NCBI GenBank assembly: GCA_023390555.1
Contig: JAEWCQ010000045.1
Coordinates: forward strand, 1-57,412
Source: Bacillota bacterium
GTDB taxonomy: Bacteria > Bacillota > Clostridia > Lachnospirales > Lachnospiraceae
Length of the DNA: 57,412 bases
Reading direction: 5' to 3'
Shown here: positions 16,066-24,429 of the stretch, in pieces
Position numbering within the stretch: position 1 is the first letter of the stretch
Layout: the number at the start of each line of letters is the position of its first letter
Notes under the pieces: model-generated
The model's input: only the letters and a program-made list of their open reading frames with translations
What the model was told of the DNA's origin: nothing
Databases searched by the model: none
Made by a program: the position numbers and the translations under genes

Positions 16066-18960
16066 TTAATCATTAAACGAGTTCGTTGATGATCCAACGT
16101 CTTCTGCCTGATGATCCAGTAATGTCGACTTATCTTCCATATTAAAATAATATTTTAACACATTTGCCGCAAAAGAGGTAGCATTTGCAGAATCATATCC
16201 GTATGCAATACGTGTGGCAATTGCAATCTCCGGATCTTCATAAGGTGCATAGCCCACAAAAAGCGCATGGTTCGGTCTGGTTGTTATCTGCTGTGCCGTA
16301 CCGGTCTTACCTGCAACATTGACAGTAAAACCTTCAAATTGCTGTGCATGCTCTTCTGTAATTACCATACGCATACCGGAATGAATTGCATCCCAGGTTG
16401 TATTGCTGATTGTATCGATCGTATTGCTCAGCGTCGGTGCATAGCTCTGAATCAAGCTTCCGTCCGAATCCGTTACTTTGTTTAAAAGCGTATACTGATA
16501 GACATCTCCGCTGCTTGCAACTGCTGTGACATAGCGGGACAGCTGTATCGTCGTGTAACTGTTATTACTCTGTCCGATTGCTGCAGTAATCGGATACTCA
16601 TCTGCGATTTTCGGTTTGCTTTCCGGTATTTCCACACCGGTAGTATCTCCGAGACCAAAAAGTTTCGCATACTTCTGAATCTCTGCGATTCCCTGCTCTG
16701 CATTGTAGGTGCCATTTACGGTACTCATCCGATAACCCACCTCATAGAAGAAGTAGTTACAGGAGTCCCGAATCGCCTCCGAAACATTGATGACTCCGTG
16801 GGAACCTGGATAAATCCAACATTTTGGTCCGTTTGCCACTTTATCAAACTGCCCTTTATCTTCAATTGTCTCGTTGACAGAAGACAGATAGCCATCGGTC
16901 AGACCGGCAGAGGCGGTAACCATCTTAAAGGTGGAACCCGGTGCCGTCTTCTGCTGCGTGGCATAATCGTATAGCGGAAGGGAAAGATCTTCATTCAGCA
17001 TTGCATAATAATCCGCATCCACTGTATTTGCAAGTTTATTATTATCATAACCCGGATAGCTGACACAGGCCAGAAGTTCTCCTGTCTTTACGTCTGTAAT
17101 TACACAGGAGCCGGAACACGGATCAAGAGCCAGCTGCGCCGGAGTGATCTCAAGATCCTTAATCTTTTCTTTCAGGAATGTAAAGGCACTTTCCGTACCG
17201 GAAGACAGTGCGCTGATTGCTGCATCGTCTTTTGCCAGAACATTCTGGTCATATAAAATCAGGCAAAGCTGAACCCCGCTGATTTGATCATCCTGAATCA
17301 GATATTTGTAGATTTTCTTTGCAAATCCACGATCATCCTTGAGTTCATTGATAATATAATTGACCAGAGCGCCGTAGATTTCCGATGAATCCGAATATTT
17401 TTCATCTACAGAAAACTGTGTGATATCAATCCAGTTCTCCGCGATTGCATGATTCAGATATTCCTCAAGACTGATTTCGTCATTTTTCCATTTCTGGTAA
17501 ATATCATCTGAAGTATCAATATTGTCTTTTACTAATATCCCATTGTCAGTCAGCATGGATACGATGTAAGTCATATAGACTTGCTGCTCTTCTGTCAGGT
17601 TCTCAAAAGCGGTAGGAGCTGCAGAGGTCAGCTGCGCATTGACATCGTTTAAAACCTGCGCCTGTTTATTGGCAAAAGCTGCAAGTACAGCCTGTTCTGT
17701 CGGCGATGCATCGGCATCATCAAAATGACGCATGTCGATGACATTATTATTGATCAGCGCATAATAGACATCGTAAATTGGGATCTTAATGTCAGAAGCA
17801 CTGCTTTCCGAAGAAGCATTGTATTCCTTGATATTTTCAATCTTTGAATAGACAATTCCTGCTATTTCCTGCTCCAGCAAATCATAGACAGCCTCCTGCA
17901 GATCTTTGCGGATGGAAAGATAAACATCGTTTCCTGCAGTGGGCTCTTCCTGATCCGTCGTCTCAATCACACGTCCAACACTGTCGACATAAACGGTCTC
18001 TTTCCCTTTTGTTCCCTGTAGCTGCTCATCCATTACCTGTTCAATCCCGGCTTTACCGACAACATCGGTCAGCGAATAATTATCGCTTGTCTCGGAAAGT
18101 GTTTCATATTCTGACTGTGATATTTTACCGGTATACCCAATAATATGCGCAAAATATTTACTGTCGTTGTATTTGCGGATCGTATCCTCGGATACACTGA
18201 CCCCCTGCAGGTCTTCCATATTTTCATTGACATATGCCACGGTTTCATCACAAACATTCGACGCAATTGTCGTTGCAATGTATTTCTGATAGCTGTTTTC
18301 CGACATGGAATAACGAATCACAAGAATGCGGTACAGATCCTGCTGCGTGTACTTATCGGTTGTCAGTCCGTACCCCACATTATCTTTTTTCGAACACAGG
18401 TATTCGACAACCTGATCTGCGGTCGCCTCTGCTTCCACATAGCCGAGATCTTTATTTTTTTTCAGAAAGCCCTCGTCGGTAATGGTCTTTCTGCCATATA
18501 CATCCGCAAGGAAACGAAGCAGAGTCTTGTCCTTTACATTGAAAGAATAACTGCCATCCTCTCCCATGGAAATATCAAAGCTGTTGTCAATTGTGTCGCC
18601 ATTCTGGTCGAGGACCTGAAGAACCTTTTCGATCGCTGCATTGACCGTCTGATTCTTTTCTTTTGCGGTATCGTAGCTTCCGTTATCCTCGATGGTGATA
18701 CTGTAAGCCAGTTCATTATAGGCAAGCAGGTTCCCGTCACGGTCATAGATATTCCCGCGGGTACTGCTCAGTGTTCTTGTTTTCTGTATTTTAAGATTAT
18801 AGTTTTCCTGATACTGTGCTCCGTCAATAATCTGCAGCGTAAAGATACGCTGTACCAAAATGCCGGACAATGCAATCATTGCTACTCCGAGCACAAGTAA
18901 TCTGGATTTGAATAAATTTTTGAAAAATTCTTTTATGGATTCAAACAAATTTTTTTGCAC
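16066..18960 (-). CDS. mrdA: Penicillin-binding protein 2 (class B, elongasome) with large internal insertion
   Basis: The peptidoglycan transpeptidase paired with RodA. Residues ~20-40 are the membrane anchor, then the pedestal (STRGNIYDRDGNLLAYN) and the transpeptidase domain: S676-T-F-K679, SCN at 733-735 and KTG at 885-887. The length of 964 is far above the usual 600-700. About 240 residues (roughly 370-610, acidic and helical) are inserted between the KDLQEAVYDLLEQEIAGIV helix and the GSCVITDVKTGELLACVSYP strand. The listed start is GTG; AAGGAG overlaps it, so the TTG four codons on (18948) may be the true start. The gene overlaps mreD by about 20 bases. Confidence 0.93.
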   Translation of the reverse strand: MQKNLFESIKEFFKNLFKSRLLVLGVAMIALSGILVQRIFTLQIIDGAQYQENYNLKIQKTRTLSSTRGNIYDRDGNLLAYNELAYSITIEDNGSYDTAKEKNQTVNAAIEKVLQVLDQNGDTIDNSFDISMGEDGSYSFNVKDKTLLRFLADVYGRKTITDEGFLKKNKDLGYVEAEATADQVVEYLCSKKDNVGYGLTTDKYTQQDLYRILVIRYSMSENSYQKYIATTIASNVCDETVAYVNENMEDLQGVSVSEDTIRKYNDSKYFAHIIGYTGKISQSEYETLSETSDNYSLTDVVGKAGIEQVMDEQLQGTKGKETVYVDSVGRVIETTDQEEPTAGNDVYLSIRKDLQEAVYDLLEQEIAGIVYSKIENIKEYNASSESSASDIKIPIYDVYYALINNNVIDMRHFDDADASPTEQAVLAAFANKQAQVLNDVNAQLTSAAPTAFENLTEEQQVYMTYIVSMLTDNGILVKDNIDTSDDIYQKWKNDEISLEEYLNHAIAENWIDITQFSVDEKYSDSSEIYGALVNYIINELKDDRGFAKKIYKYLIQDDQISGVQLCLILYDQNVLAKDDAAISALSSGTESAFTFLKEKIKDLEITPAQLALDPCSGSCVITDVKTGELLACVSYPGYDNNKLANTVDADYYAMLNEDLSLPLYDYATQQKTAPGSTFKMVTASAGLTDGYLSSVNETIEDKGQFDKVANGPKCWIYPGSHGVINVSEAIRDSCNYFFYEVGYRMSTVNGTYNAEQGIAEIQKYAKLFGLGDTTGVEIPESKPKIADEYPITAAIGQSNNSYTTIQLSRYVTAVASSGDVYQYTLLNKVTDSDGSLIQSYAPTLSNTIDTISNTTWDAIHSGMRMVITEEHAQQFEGFTVNVAGKTGTAQQITTRPNHALFVGYAPYEDPEIAIATRIAYGYDSANATSFAANVLKYYFNMEDKSTLLDHQAEDVGSSTNSFND

Positions 18961-19459
18961 TCCTTTTTTCTTTCAATTCCAGCCGTTGATTGATTCTCAA
19001 TATGATGAAATACAGGACAATCGTAATAAGTAAAGTGTATACCAGTTCCGGAATAATAATATGAATCATAAAATAGCCCAGATGGAAATTGCCCCGGAAG
19101 AAAAATCTCAGGATATATACGCCGAGATTGTACATCACATCGCTGATACCGATCAGCATCAGCGGAAGCTTGATGTCATCCGGAAAGAACTGCTTGCGGA
19201 AAAATCCGTTAAAGTAACCGATGTACATATACTCCAAAGCGTAGAAGCCGAGAATACTTCCAAAGAAGATATCCATGAGCAATCCACTGAAAAAGCCAAT
19301 AATCATGCCTTCTTTTTTCCCACGCATGAATCCGAATGACGCGGTTACCACAATCAGCAGATTCGGTGAGATGGAAGCAAAGGAAAGCGCTTTAAACAAT
19401 GTACTCTGTAACAGAAAGCAAACGATAATGATAATTATTACACTTATTTTTCGTCTCAT
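18941..19459 (-). CDS. mreD: Rod shape-determining membrane protein MreD
   Basis: A 172-residue integral membrane protein with five to six helices, part of the MreBCD-RodA-PBP2 elongation complex. It begins MRRKISVIIIIIVCFLLQST and ends in a basic tail. Its identity rests on hydrophobic pattern, FGFMRGKKEGMIIGFFSGLLMDIF (an MreD-like stretch) and position after mreC. I chose ATG 19459: GGAG sits 7 bases upstream inside the mreC stop region, while the extended frame to 19534 lies in mreC. Confidence 0.92.
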   Translation of the reverse strand: MRRKISVIIIIIVCFLLQSTLFKALSFASISPNLLIVVTASFGFMRGKKEGMIIGFFSGLLMDIFFGSILGFYALEYMYIGYFNGFFRKQFFPDDIKLPLMLIGISDVMYNLGVYILRFFFRGNFHLGYFMIHIIIPELVYTLLITIVLYFIILRINQRLELKEKRSAKKFV

Positions 19460-19463
19460 CTGA

Positions 19464-20327
19464 TCACTCCGTTTCTGTTCCAGTTTCCTTCTTGTCCAAG
19501 ATGACAAGAACCTCCTGCAGATGTTCAAAATCAACTGCCGGTGTCACTGTACCGGATTTTGTCAGATTATTCGAATCCATCCCGATCTTGTCAATGTATC
19601 CGATCAGGATACCCGGAACGTACTTGCTGCTGACATTCGAGGTGACAATCTGATCTCCAGATTTCACTTCATCATCACTGTCATTTAAAGACTTCAGCTC
19701 AATGGTCTGATCCTCTGACATTGTCTGCAGATCCCCGTTTACAATGCATATATCCGAAGTAGAAAGGACCTGCCCGCTGACACTGCTGATATCATCAATG
19801 ATGGAACGTACCTTTGCATAATGCGGACCGGTGTCTATCACAATACCGACCAGTCCTCCCGGTGCGATGACATTCATATCTTTCTCTATTCCGTCTTTGG
19901 AGCCTTTGTCAATCAGAAACGTGGAAAACCAGTTTCCGGTATCCTTGCCGATTACATTGGCAGCGACCTTTTTATAGTCCGGATATTTCTGGTCCAGATC
20001 AAGCAGATCGCGCAGATTATCCAATTCATACTGCTCCAGTTTGATGGTGTTCAGTTCGGATGTGAGTTCGTCCACCTGACTTTGGAGATCCTCATTTTCT
20101 TTCATTACATCTTTCAGTTTTTTCAGGTTATCTGTTTTATCTGTGACCCATGTTCCAATGCTGTTAAGGCCTCTCTGCATTGGGCCAAATACGGTTCCCG
20201 CCACACTATTCAGCGGACCGCCGCTTAAATTCATCGTAAAACTGACATACATTGCAACAATACATAGAACGGTCAAAACGATCAGTATGTACTTTGTTGG
20301 AATTGTAAATTTTGATTTGCGTCTCAT
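19464..20327 (-). CDS. mreC: Rod shape-determining protein MreC
   Basis: A bitopic membrane protein whose extracytoplasmic domain activates PBP2. A membrane helix at ~12-32 is followed by a coiled coil (~70-100, LKKLKDVMKENEDLQSQVDELTSELN). The beta-barrel MreC core comes next (ANVIGKDTGNWFSTFLIDKGSKDGI, MNVIAPGGLVGIV, VRSIIDD). Length 287 is typical. AGAGG lies 6 bases before the ATG. It is placed between mreB and mreD with 9- and 4-base gaps, so the three are clearly one transcript. Confidence 0.95.
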   Translation of the reverse strand: MRRKSKFTIPTKYILIVLTVLCIVAMYVSFTMNLSGGPLNSVAGTVFGPMQRGLNSIGTWVTDKTDNLKKLKDVMKENEDLQSQVDELTSELNTIKLEQYELDNLRDLLDLDQKYPDYKKVAANVIGKDTGNWFSTFLIDKGSKDGIEKDMNVIAPGGLVGIVIDTGPHYAKVRSIIDDISSVSGQVLSTSDICIVNGDLQTMSEDQTIELKSLNDSDDEVKSGDQIVTSNVSSKYVPGILIGYIDKIGMDSNNLTKSGTVTPAVDFEHLQEVLVILDKKETGTETE

Positions 20328-20336
20328 ACTCTGCCT

Positions 20337-21356
20337 CTATTTGAAAAATCTTGTCTGTAAACTAAAACATAAATGCTTATATTTTGCATCTGACACTATT
20401 TTTATCAATCCTCGTGCAGCGCTTTCCTCCGGATTCTCACATCGGTTTACCCTGATATTCGTAATCTGCGCAAACAGCGTATCCAAATCACGAATTGCGG
20501 ATGCCCCTCCGGTGAGATAAATACCGGAATGAATAATATCTTTCGCAAGTTCTGGCGGAGTTTTTTCCAGAATCATTTTAATAGAATTACAGATGGCATT
20601 CAGATTATCCTTGGTTGCGTCATAAACAATCTGTGCGGATATTTCCATTTCGATTGGAAGCCCGCTTACCACATCTCGGCCGACAATGACCATAGACTGT
20701 TCAAGATTGTCCGCAACACCGGAGCCCAGCTTCTCTTTTAACAGCTTAGCCGTTTTCTGTCCGATTACCAGGTTATAGTTGCGCTTGATGTAGCTGATGA
20801 TCGATTCATCAATGCGATTGCCGCCAAAATGCAGCAGATCACTCAACACCAGGCCTCCGAGTGAAATCACGGAGATTTCAGTCGTATCCGCGCCGATATC
20901 CACAATCATCGTACCGGTCGGTTCATTGACATCGAGTCCGAGTCCCACGGCATCTGCGATTGGTTTTTCGCAGAGCAGCACCGAACGCGGTTTGATCTTG
21001 CTCTGAGCAAAGATATCATAAAACGCCTTCTTCTCCACCTCAGTAATATCTGTCGGAACAGCAACCACAAATTCTGCGCCGCGAACTTTTCCTTTTGCAT
21101 GTTTTTCCAGAAAGTCGCCAATCATCACCTGCATGTTGGCAAAATCCGCAATGACTCCGTTTGAAATCGGGAAGGTCACACGGATACTCTCCGGTGCTTT
21201 TTCATACATTGCGTATGCAGTATCTCCGTATGCGTAAAGCTGATTTTTGTTTACAATTGCAATTGTATTCTTTTCATTAAGTATTTTCCCGGATGCTTTA
21301 CAATATACCTTTAAATTTGAAGTACCTAAATCAATTCCATATACGTTATTCGACAT
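20337..21356 (-). CDS. mreB: Rod shape-determining actin homologue MreB
   Basis: Forms membrane filaments that guide side-wall synthesis. The actin-fold motifs are present: phosphate 1 loop GIDLGTSNLKVY at the start, phosphate 2 VDIGADTTEISVISLGG, and the adenosine loop IYLTGGASAIRDLD. Length 339 matches the family. Phosphate 1 is slightly divergent from the common DLGTANT form, as is usual in Clostridia. GGGAG is 5-6 bases before the ATG. It heads mreBCD and follows radC by 17 bases, the conserved radC-mreB order. Confidence 0.96.
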   Translation of the reverse strand: MSNNVYGIDLGTSNLKVYCKASGKILNEKNTIAIVNKNQLYAYGDTAYAMYEKAPESIRVTFPISNGVIADFANMQVMIGDFLEKHAKGKVRGAEFVVAVPTDITEVEKKAFYDIFAQSKIKPRSVLLCEKPIADAVGLGLDVNEPTGTMIVDIGADTTEISVISLGGLVLSDLLHFGGNRIDESIISYIKRNYNLVIGQKTAKLLKEKLGSGVADNLEQSMVIVGRDVVSGLPIEMEISAQIVYDATKDNLNAICNSIKMILEKTPPELAKDIIHSGIYLTGGASAIRDLDTLFAQITNIRVNRCENPEESAARGLIKIVSDAKYKHLCFSLQTRFFK

Positions 21357-21373
21357 TTTTTCTCCCTTCGTGC

Positions 21374-22057
21374 CTAGATAAAGCCGTGTTCCTTAAAACT
21401 GTAGTATTCATTATCGCCTATAATGATATGGTCTGACAATTCGATTCCCAGTAAATCCCCACATTGTCGTACCCTGTCTGTCACCTTTTTATCCGACTGG
21501 CTCGGTACGGCTATTCCGCTTGGATGATTATGCAGCAAAATAATATGTACCGCATGATACTCCATTGCTTTTAAAAATATTTCCCTCGGTGAAACAAGGG
21601 AAGCATTTACCGTTCCGATCGAAATGATTTCATCACCAAGCAGCCTGCATTTTGAGTCATACATACTTATGAGAAGGTGTTCCTTTTCCCTGTGCCGAAG
21701 CTGCTCCATATAATAAGTAGCAACCGTCTCCGCATCGTTTAAGACTATCTGCGAAAACCGGTTGGCTGATGCAATCCGTTTCGATATCTCACCGATGCAT
21801 TTTAACTGGATTGCCTTTACTTTTCCAATACCTGTGACCCGCTGAAGTTCATTGAGATTCAGTTGATACAGATTCAGCAAGTCACCTGCCTGCAAATCGA
21901 GAATCTCCTGTCCAAGTTCCACTGCCGATCTCCCGTTTGTACCTGTTCGGATGACCACGGCAAGCAGTTCCGCATTTGACAGGTATTCCACGCCTTTTGC
22001 AATACATTTCTCATAAGGCAGCTCCATGCCAGTCCTGTTTTTTGTGATTCTATACAT
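21374..22057 (-). CDS. radC: RadC-family JAB/MPN domain protein
   Basis: A 227-residue protein with an N-terminal helix-hairpin-helix region (LQRVTGIGKVKAIQLK) and a C-terminal JAMM/MPN zinc metalloprotease-like domain with the HNHPSG...D signature. The name comes from an old radiation-sensitivity assignment; the molecular role is not firmly known. I chose ATG 22057 (AAAGGTG upstream); the longer frame adds a vector-like GTG start without a site. Conserved linkage radC-mreBCD is seen here, as in many Firmicutes. Confidence 0.95.
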   Translation of the reverse strand: MYRITKNRTGMELPYEKCIAKGVEYLSNAELLAVVIRTGTNGRSAVELGQEILDLQAGDLLNLYQLNLNELQRVTGIGKVKAIQLKCIGEISKRIASANRFSQIVLNDAETVATYYMEQLRHREKEHLLISMYDSKCRLLGDEIISIGTVNASLVSPREIFLKAMEYHAVHIILLHNHPSGIAVPSQSDKKVTDRVRQCGDLLGIELSDHIIIGDNEYYSFKEHGFI

Positions 22058-22133
22058 AATTATCACCTTTCTTCTCTCACACACCGGCAATGAATTATGT
22101 AACCTTTAAGCCTGTTTCGGGCTATTTATCATA

Positions 22134-23435
22134 TTAACACAAAGCATCTATATTAACAAGTTTCTGTTCATAAAGTTTTTGTAAGGACATCAAAATTCCA
22201 AGTTTTGCATGATACCAGGTGATACCACCCTGAAAATAGACGGTGTACGGCGGTTTCAAAGGCCCGTCAGCACTCAGTTCGATCGAAGAACCCTGTACAA
22301 AAGCACCTGCGGCCATGATCACATCGCTGTCATAACCGGGCATTGCCCATGGTTCCGGTGTCACATAACTGTCTACCGGTGCAGCAGCCTGAATTCCCTT
22401 ACAGAATGCAATCAATCCCTCCTGTGAATTTGTCGTAACAGCCTGTATGATATCATGACGGCTTTCCGTTCCGTTTGGAACAACCGGGAAACCAAGTCTT
22501 TCATAGAGGTTCGCAGCAAAAATGGCACCTTTTAATGCTCCGCTCACAACTACCGGAGCCTGGAAAAACCCCTGATAGAACGACTGCATGATGTTTAAGG
22601 ATGCGCCGACCTCTTTTCCGAGTCCCGGAGCAGTCAGACGGTATGCTGCATTTTCCACACATTCTTTTTTACCGACGATATAACCGCCGATCGGGGCAAG
22701 ACCACCGCCGGCATTTTTAATCAGAGAGCCCACCATCATATCCGCTCCGACATCGAGCGGCTCTCTTTCCTCTACAAATTCGCCGTAACAGTTATCTACC
22801 ATACAGATGACATCCGGTTTGATGGCCTTCACAAAGGAAATCAGCTCTCCGATGCGTTCTACGGATAGTGTAGGTCTGGTCTGATATCCTTTCGAACGCT
22901 GTATCGTCACAAGACGCGTGTTTGACCGGATTGCTTTTCGGATATTCTCATAATCAAAACTGCCGTCTGGCAGCAGATCTACCTGCCGGTAAGAGATTTC
23001 ATATTCTGCAAGAGAACCCTTGGACGGACGGATGCCGATCACCTCTTCCAGTGTATCATACGGTTTGCCGACCGGAGACAAAAGCTCGTCTCCCGGTCGC
23101 AGATTGGACATCAGCGCCAGTGCAAGCGCATGGGTTCCGCAGGTAATCTGCGGGCGAACCAGTGCATCCTCACCGTGAAAACAATCCGCATAGACTTTTT
23201 CCAGCGTATCACGGCCAAGATCATTATAACCGTAGCCATTCGACATGGAAAAACATTCTGCACAGACCCTGTTCTCCTGCATGGCCCGGATGACCTTCAT
23301 CTGGTTATATTCTGCAATTTCATCTATTTTTTCGAAGCGTTCCTTCAGCTCTTTTTCTATTTTCATCCCGAGCCGGTATACCTCTTTTGAAATTCCGAAT
23401 GCTTCGTATTGTGTCTCAATTAATTTTGTATTCAT
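22134..23435 (-). CDS. Methionine gamma-lyase family PLP protein (aluminium-resistance-like)
   Basis: A 433-residue fold-type I PLP enzyme of the Met_gamma_lyase family that includes B. subtilis YnbB. CGTHALALALMSNLRPGDELL is the cofactor-binding segment, VCMVDNCYGEFVE carries the PLP aspartate, and GSLIKNAGGGLAPIGGYIVG holds the likely Schiff-base lysine. The GSSIELSADGPLKPPYTVYFQGG tail is typical. The reaction is not established in this subfamily; annotation as aluminium resistance is historical. GAGGAAAAAGG precedes ATG. It lies between miaA (33-base gap) and radC (76-base gap). Confidence 0.88.
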   Translation of the reverse strand: MNTKLIETQYEAFGISKEVYRLGMKIEKELKERFEKIDEIAEYNQMKVIRAMQENRVCAECFSMSNGYGYNDLGRDTLEKVYADCFHGEDALVRPQITCGTHALALALMSNLRPGDELLSPVGKPYDTLEEVIGIRPSKGSLAEYEISYRQVDLLPDGSFDYENIRKAIRSNTRLVTIQRSKGYQTRPTLSVERIGELISFVKAIKPDVICMVDNCYGEFVEEREPLDVGADMMVGSLIKNAGGGLAPIGGYIVGKKECVENAAYRLTAPGLGKEVGASLNIMQSFYQGFFQAPVVVSGALKGAIFAANLYERLGFPVVPNGTESRHDIIQAVTTNSQEGLIAFCKGIQAAAPVDSYVTPEPWAMPGYDSDVIMAAGAFVQGSSIELSADGPLKPPYTVYFQGGITWYHAKLGILMSLQKLYEQKLVNIDALC

Positions 23436-23468
23436 CCTTTTTCCTCTTATTTCTTTTCCATTGTTTCG

Positions 23469-24419
23469 TCAGCCGCGGACGATTCCCTTCTCTTTGAGGG
23501 TATCCAGGATACCATGCAGGATACGTTCCTCGTCATAGCCGTAATCTTCTCTGTTTAGCCAGATGACATCTTTTTCCCGCTTGAACCAGGTAATCTGCCG
23601 CTTGGCAAAATGTCTGGTATCGCGTTTCAAAATGTAAATTGCATCCTCGATCGAGATTTCTCCGTCGAGATAGCGCAACAATTCTTTATAGCCAAGTCCC
23701 TGCATGGACACCATGTCTTTCGTATAGCCCATTTCCTGCAGCCGCTTCACTTCATCGAGCAATCCCTGTTCCATCATCTGGTCAACTCGTTGATTGATCC
23801 GATCATACAGATTTGCACGAACATCATTTAAAACGAAATAGGCGAAGCAGTAAGGTGATTCTCTTGCATGCTCTCTTTCATTATGCTCGGAAATACGGTT
23901 CCCGGATTCTTCAAAAAATTCCAGCGCACGGATAACCCTCTTAACATTGTTTGGATGGATTGTCATAGCTGCTTTTGGATCTTTTTCCTGTAGCAGATGA
24001 TGCAGATATTCCGTTCCGTTTTCCAGTGCAAGCTTTTTAAGACTCTGCCGGTAGCACGTATCACGCTCCTGATCGGTAAAGTCAATATCGTAAAGAAGTG
24101 CCTGAATATAAAAGCCCGTACCTCCGACCACAATCGGAATCTGACCGTTTTCATAGATTTCCTGCAGATATTTTTTGGCATACTGCTGAAACCGGACAAC
24201 ATGGAATTCCTCCTCCGGAAGAAACTCATCGATCAGATAGTGCTTCACTCCCTGCATTTCCTCCGGCATGATTTTTGCCGAACCGATATCCATATATCGA
24301 TACACCTGCATGGAATCCGCAGAAAGAATGGCCCCATTTACCGCCTTTGCAAGCCGGATCGACAGGCTGGTTTTTCCTACTGCCGTAGGTCCTGTTAAAA
24401 TAATGATAGGTGGCTTCAT
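23469..24419 (-). CDS. miaA: tRNA dimethylallyltransferase
   Basis: Adds a dimethylallyl group to A37 of tRNAs reading UNN codons. The 316-residue protein has the P-loop GPTAVGKTS near the N terminus, DSMQVYRYMDIGSAK, the GGTGFYIQALL prenyl-site segment and a C-terminal RQITWFKRE tRNA-contact motif. AAAGGAAC lies before ATG 24419; the extra 15 residues of the longer frame lie in mutL. The gene starts 11 bases after mutL, the conserved mutS-mutL-miaA order. Confidence 0.97.
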   Translation of the reverse strand: MKPPIIILTGPTAVGKTSLSIRLAKAVNGAILSADSMQVYRYMDIGSAKIMPEEMQGVKHYLIDEFLPEEEFHVVRFQQYAKKYLQEIYENGQIPIVVGGTGFYIQALLYDIDFTDQERDTCYRQSLKKLALENGTEYLHHLLQEKDPKAAMTIHPNNVKRVIRALEFFEESGNRISEHNEREHARESPYCFAYFVLNDVRANLYDRINQRVDQMMEQGLLDEVKRLQEMGYTKDMVSMQGLGYKELLRYLDGEISIEDAIYILKRDTRHFAKRQITWFKREKDVIWLNREDYGYDEERILHGILDTLKEKGIVRG

Positions 24420-24429
24420 AACTGTTCCT

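Noticed and set aside
18145..18900. 251-codon plus-strand frame within pbp2
   Set aside because: A shadow of the conserved PBP2 frame, without promoter or ribosome binding site.
22081..22133. Terminator between the methionine gamma-lyase family gene and radC
   Set aside because: The hairpin (AGCC/GGCT) is short and has no T-run on the minus strand, so the run probably continues into radC.
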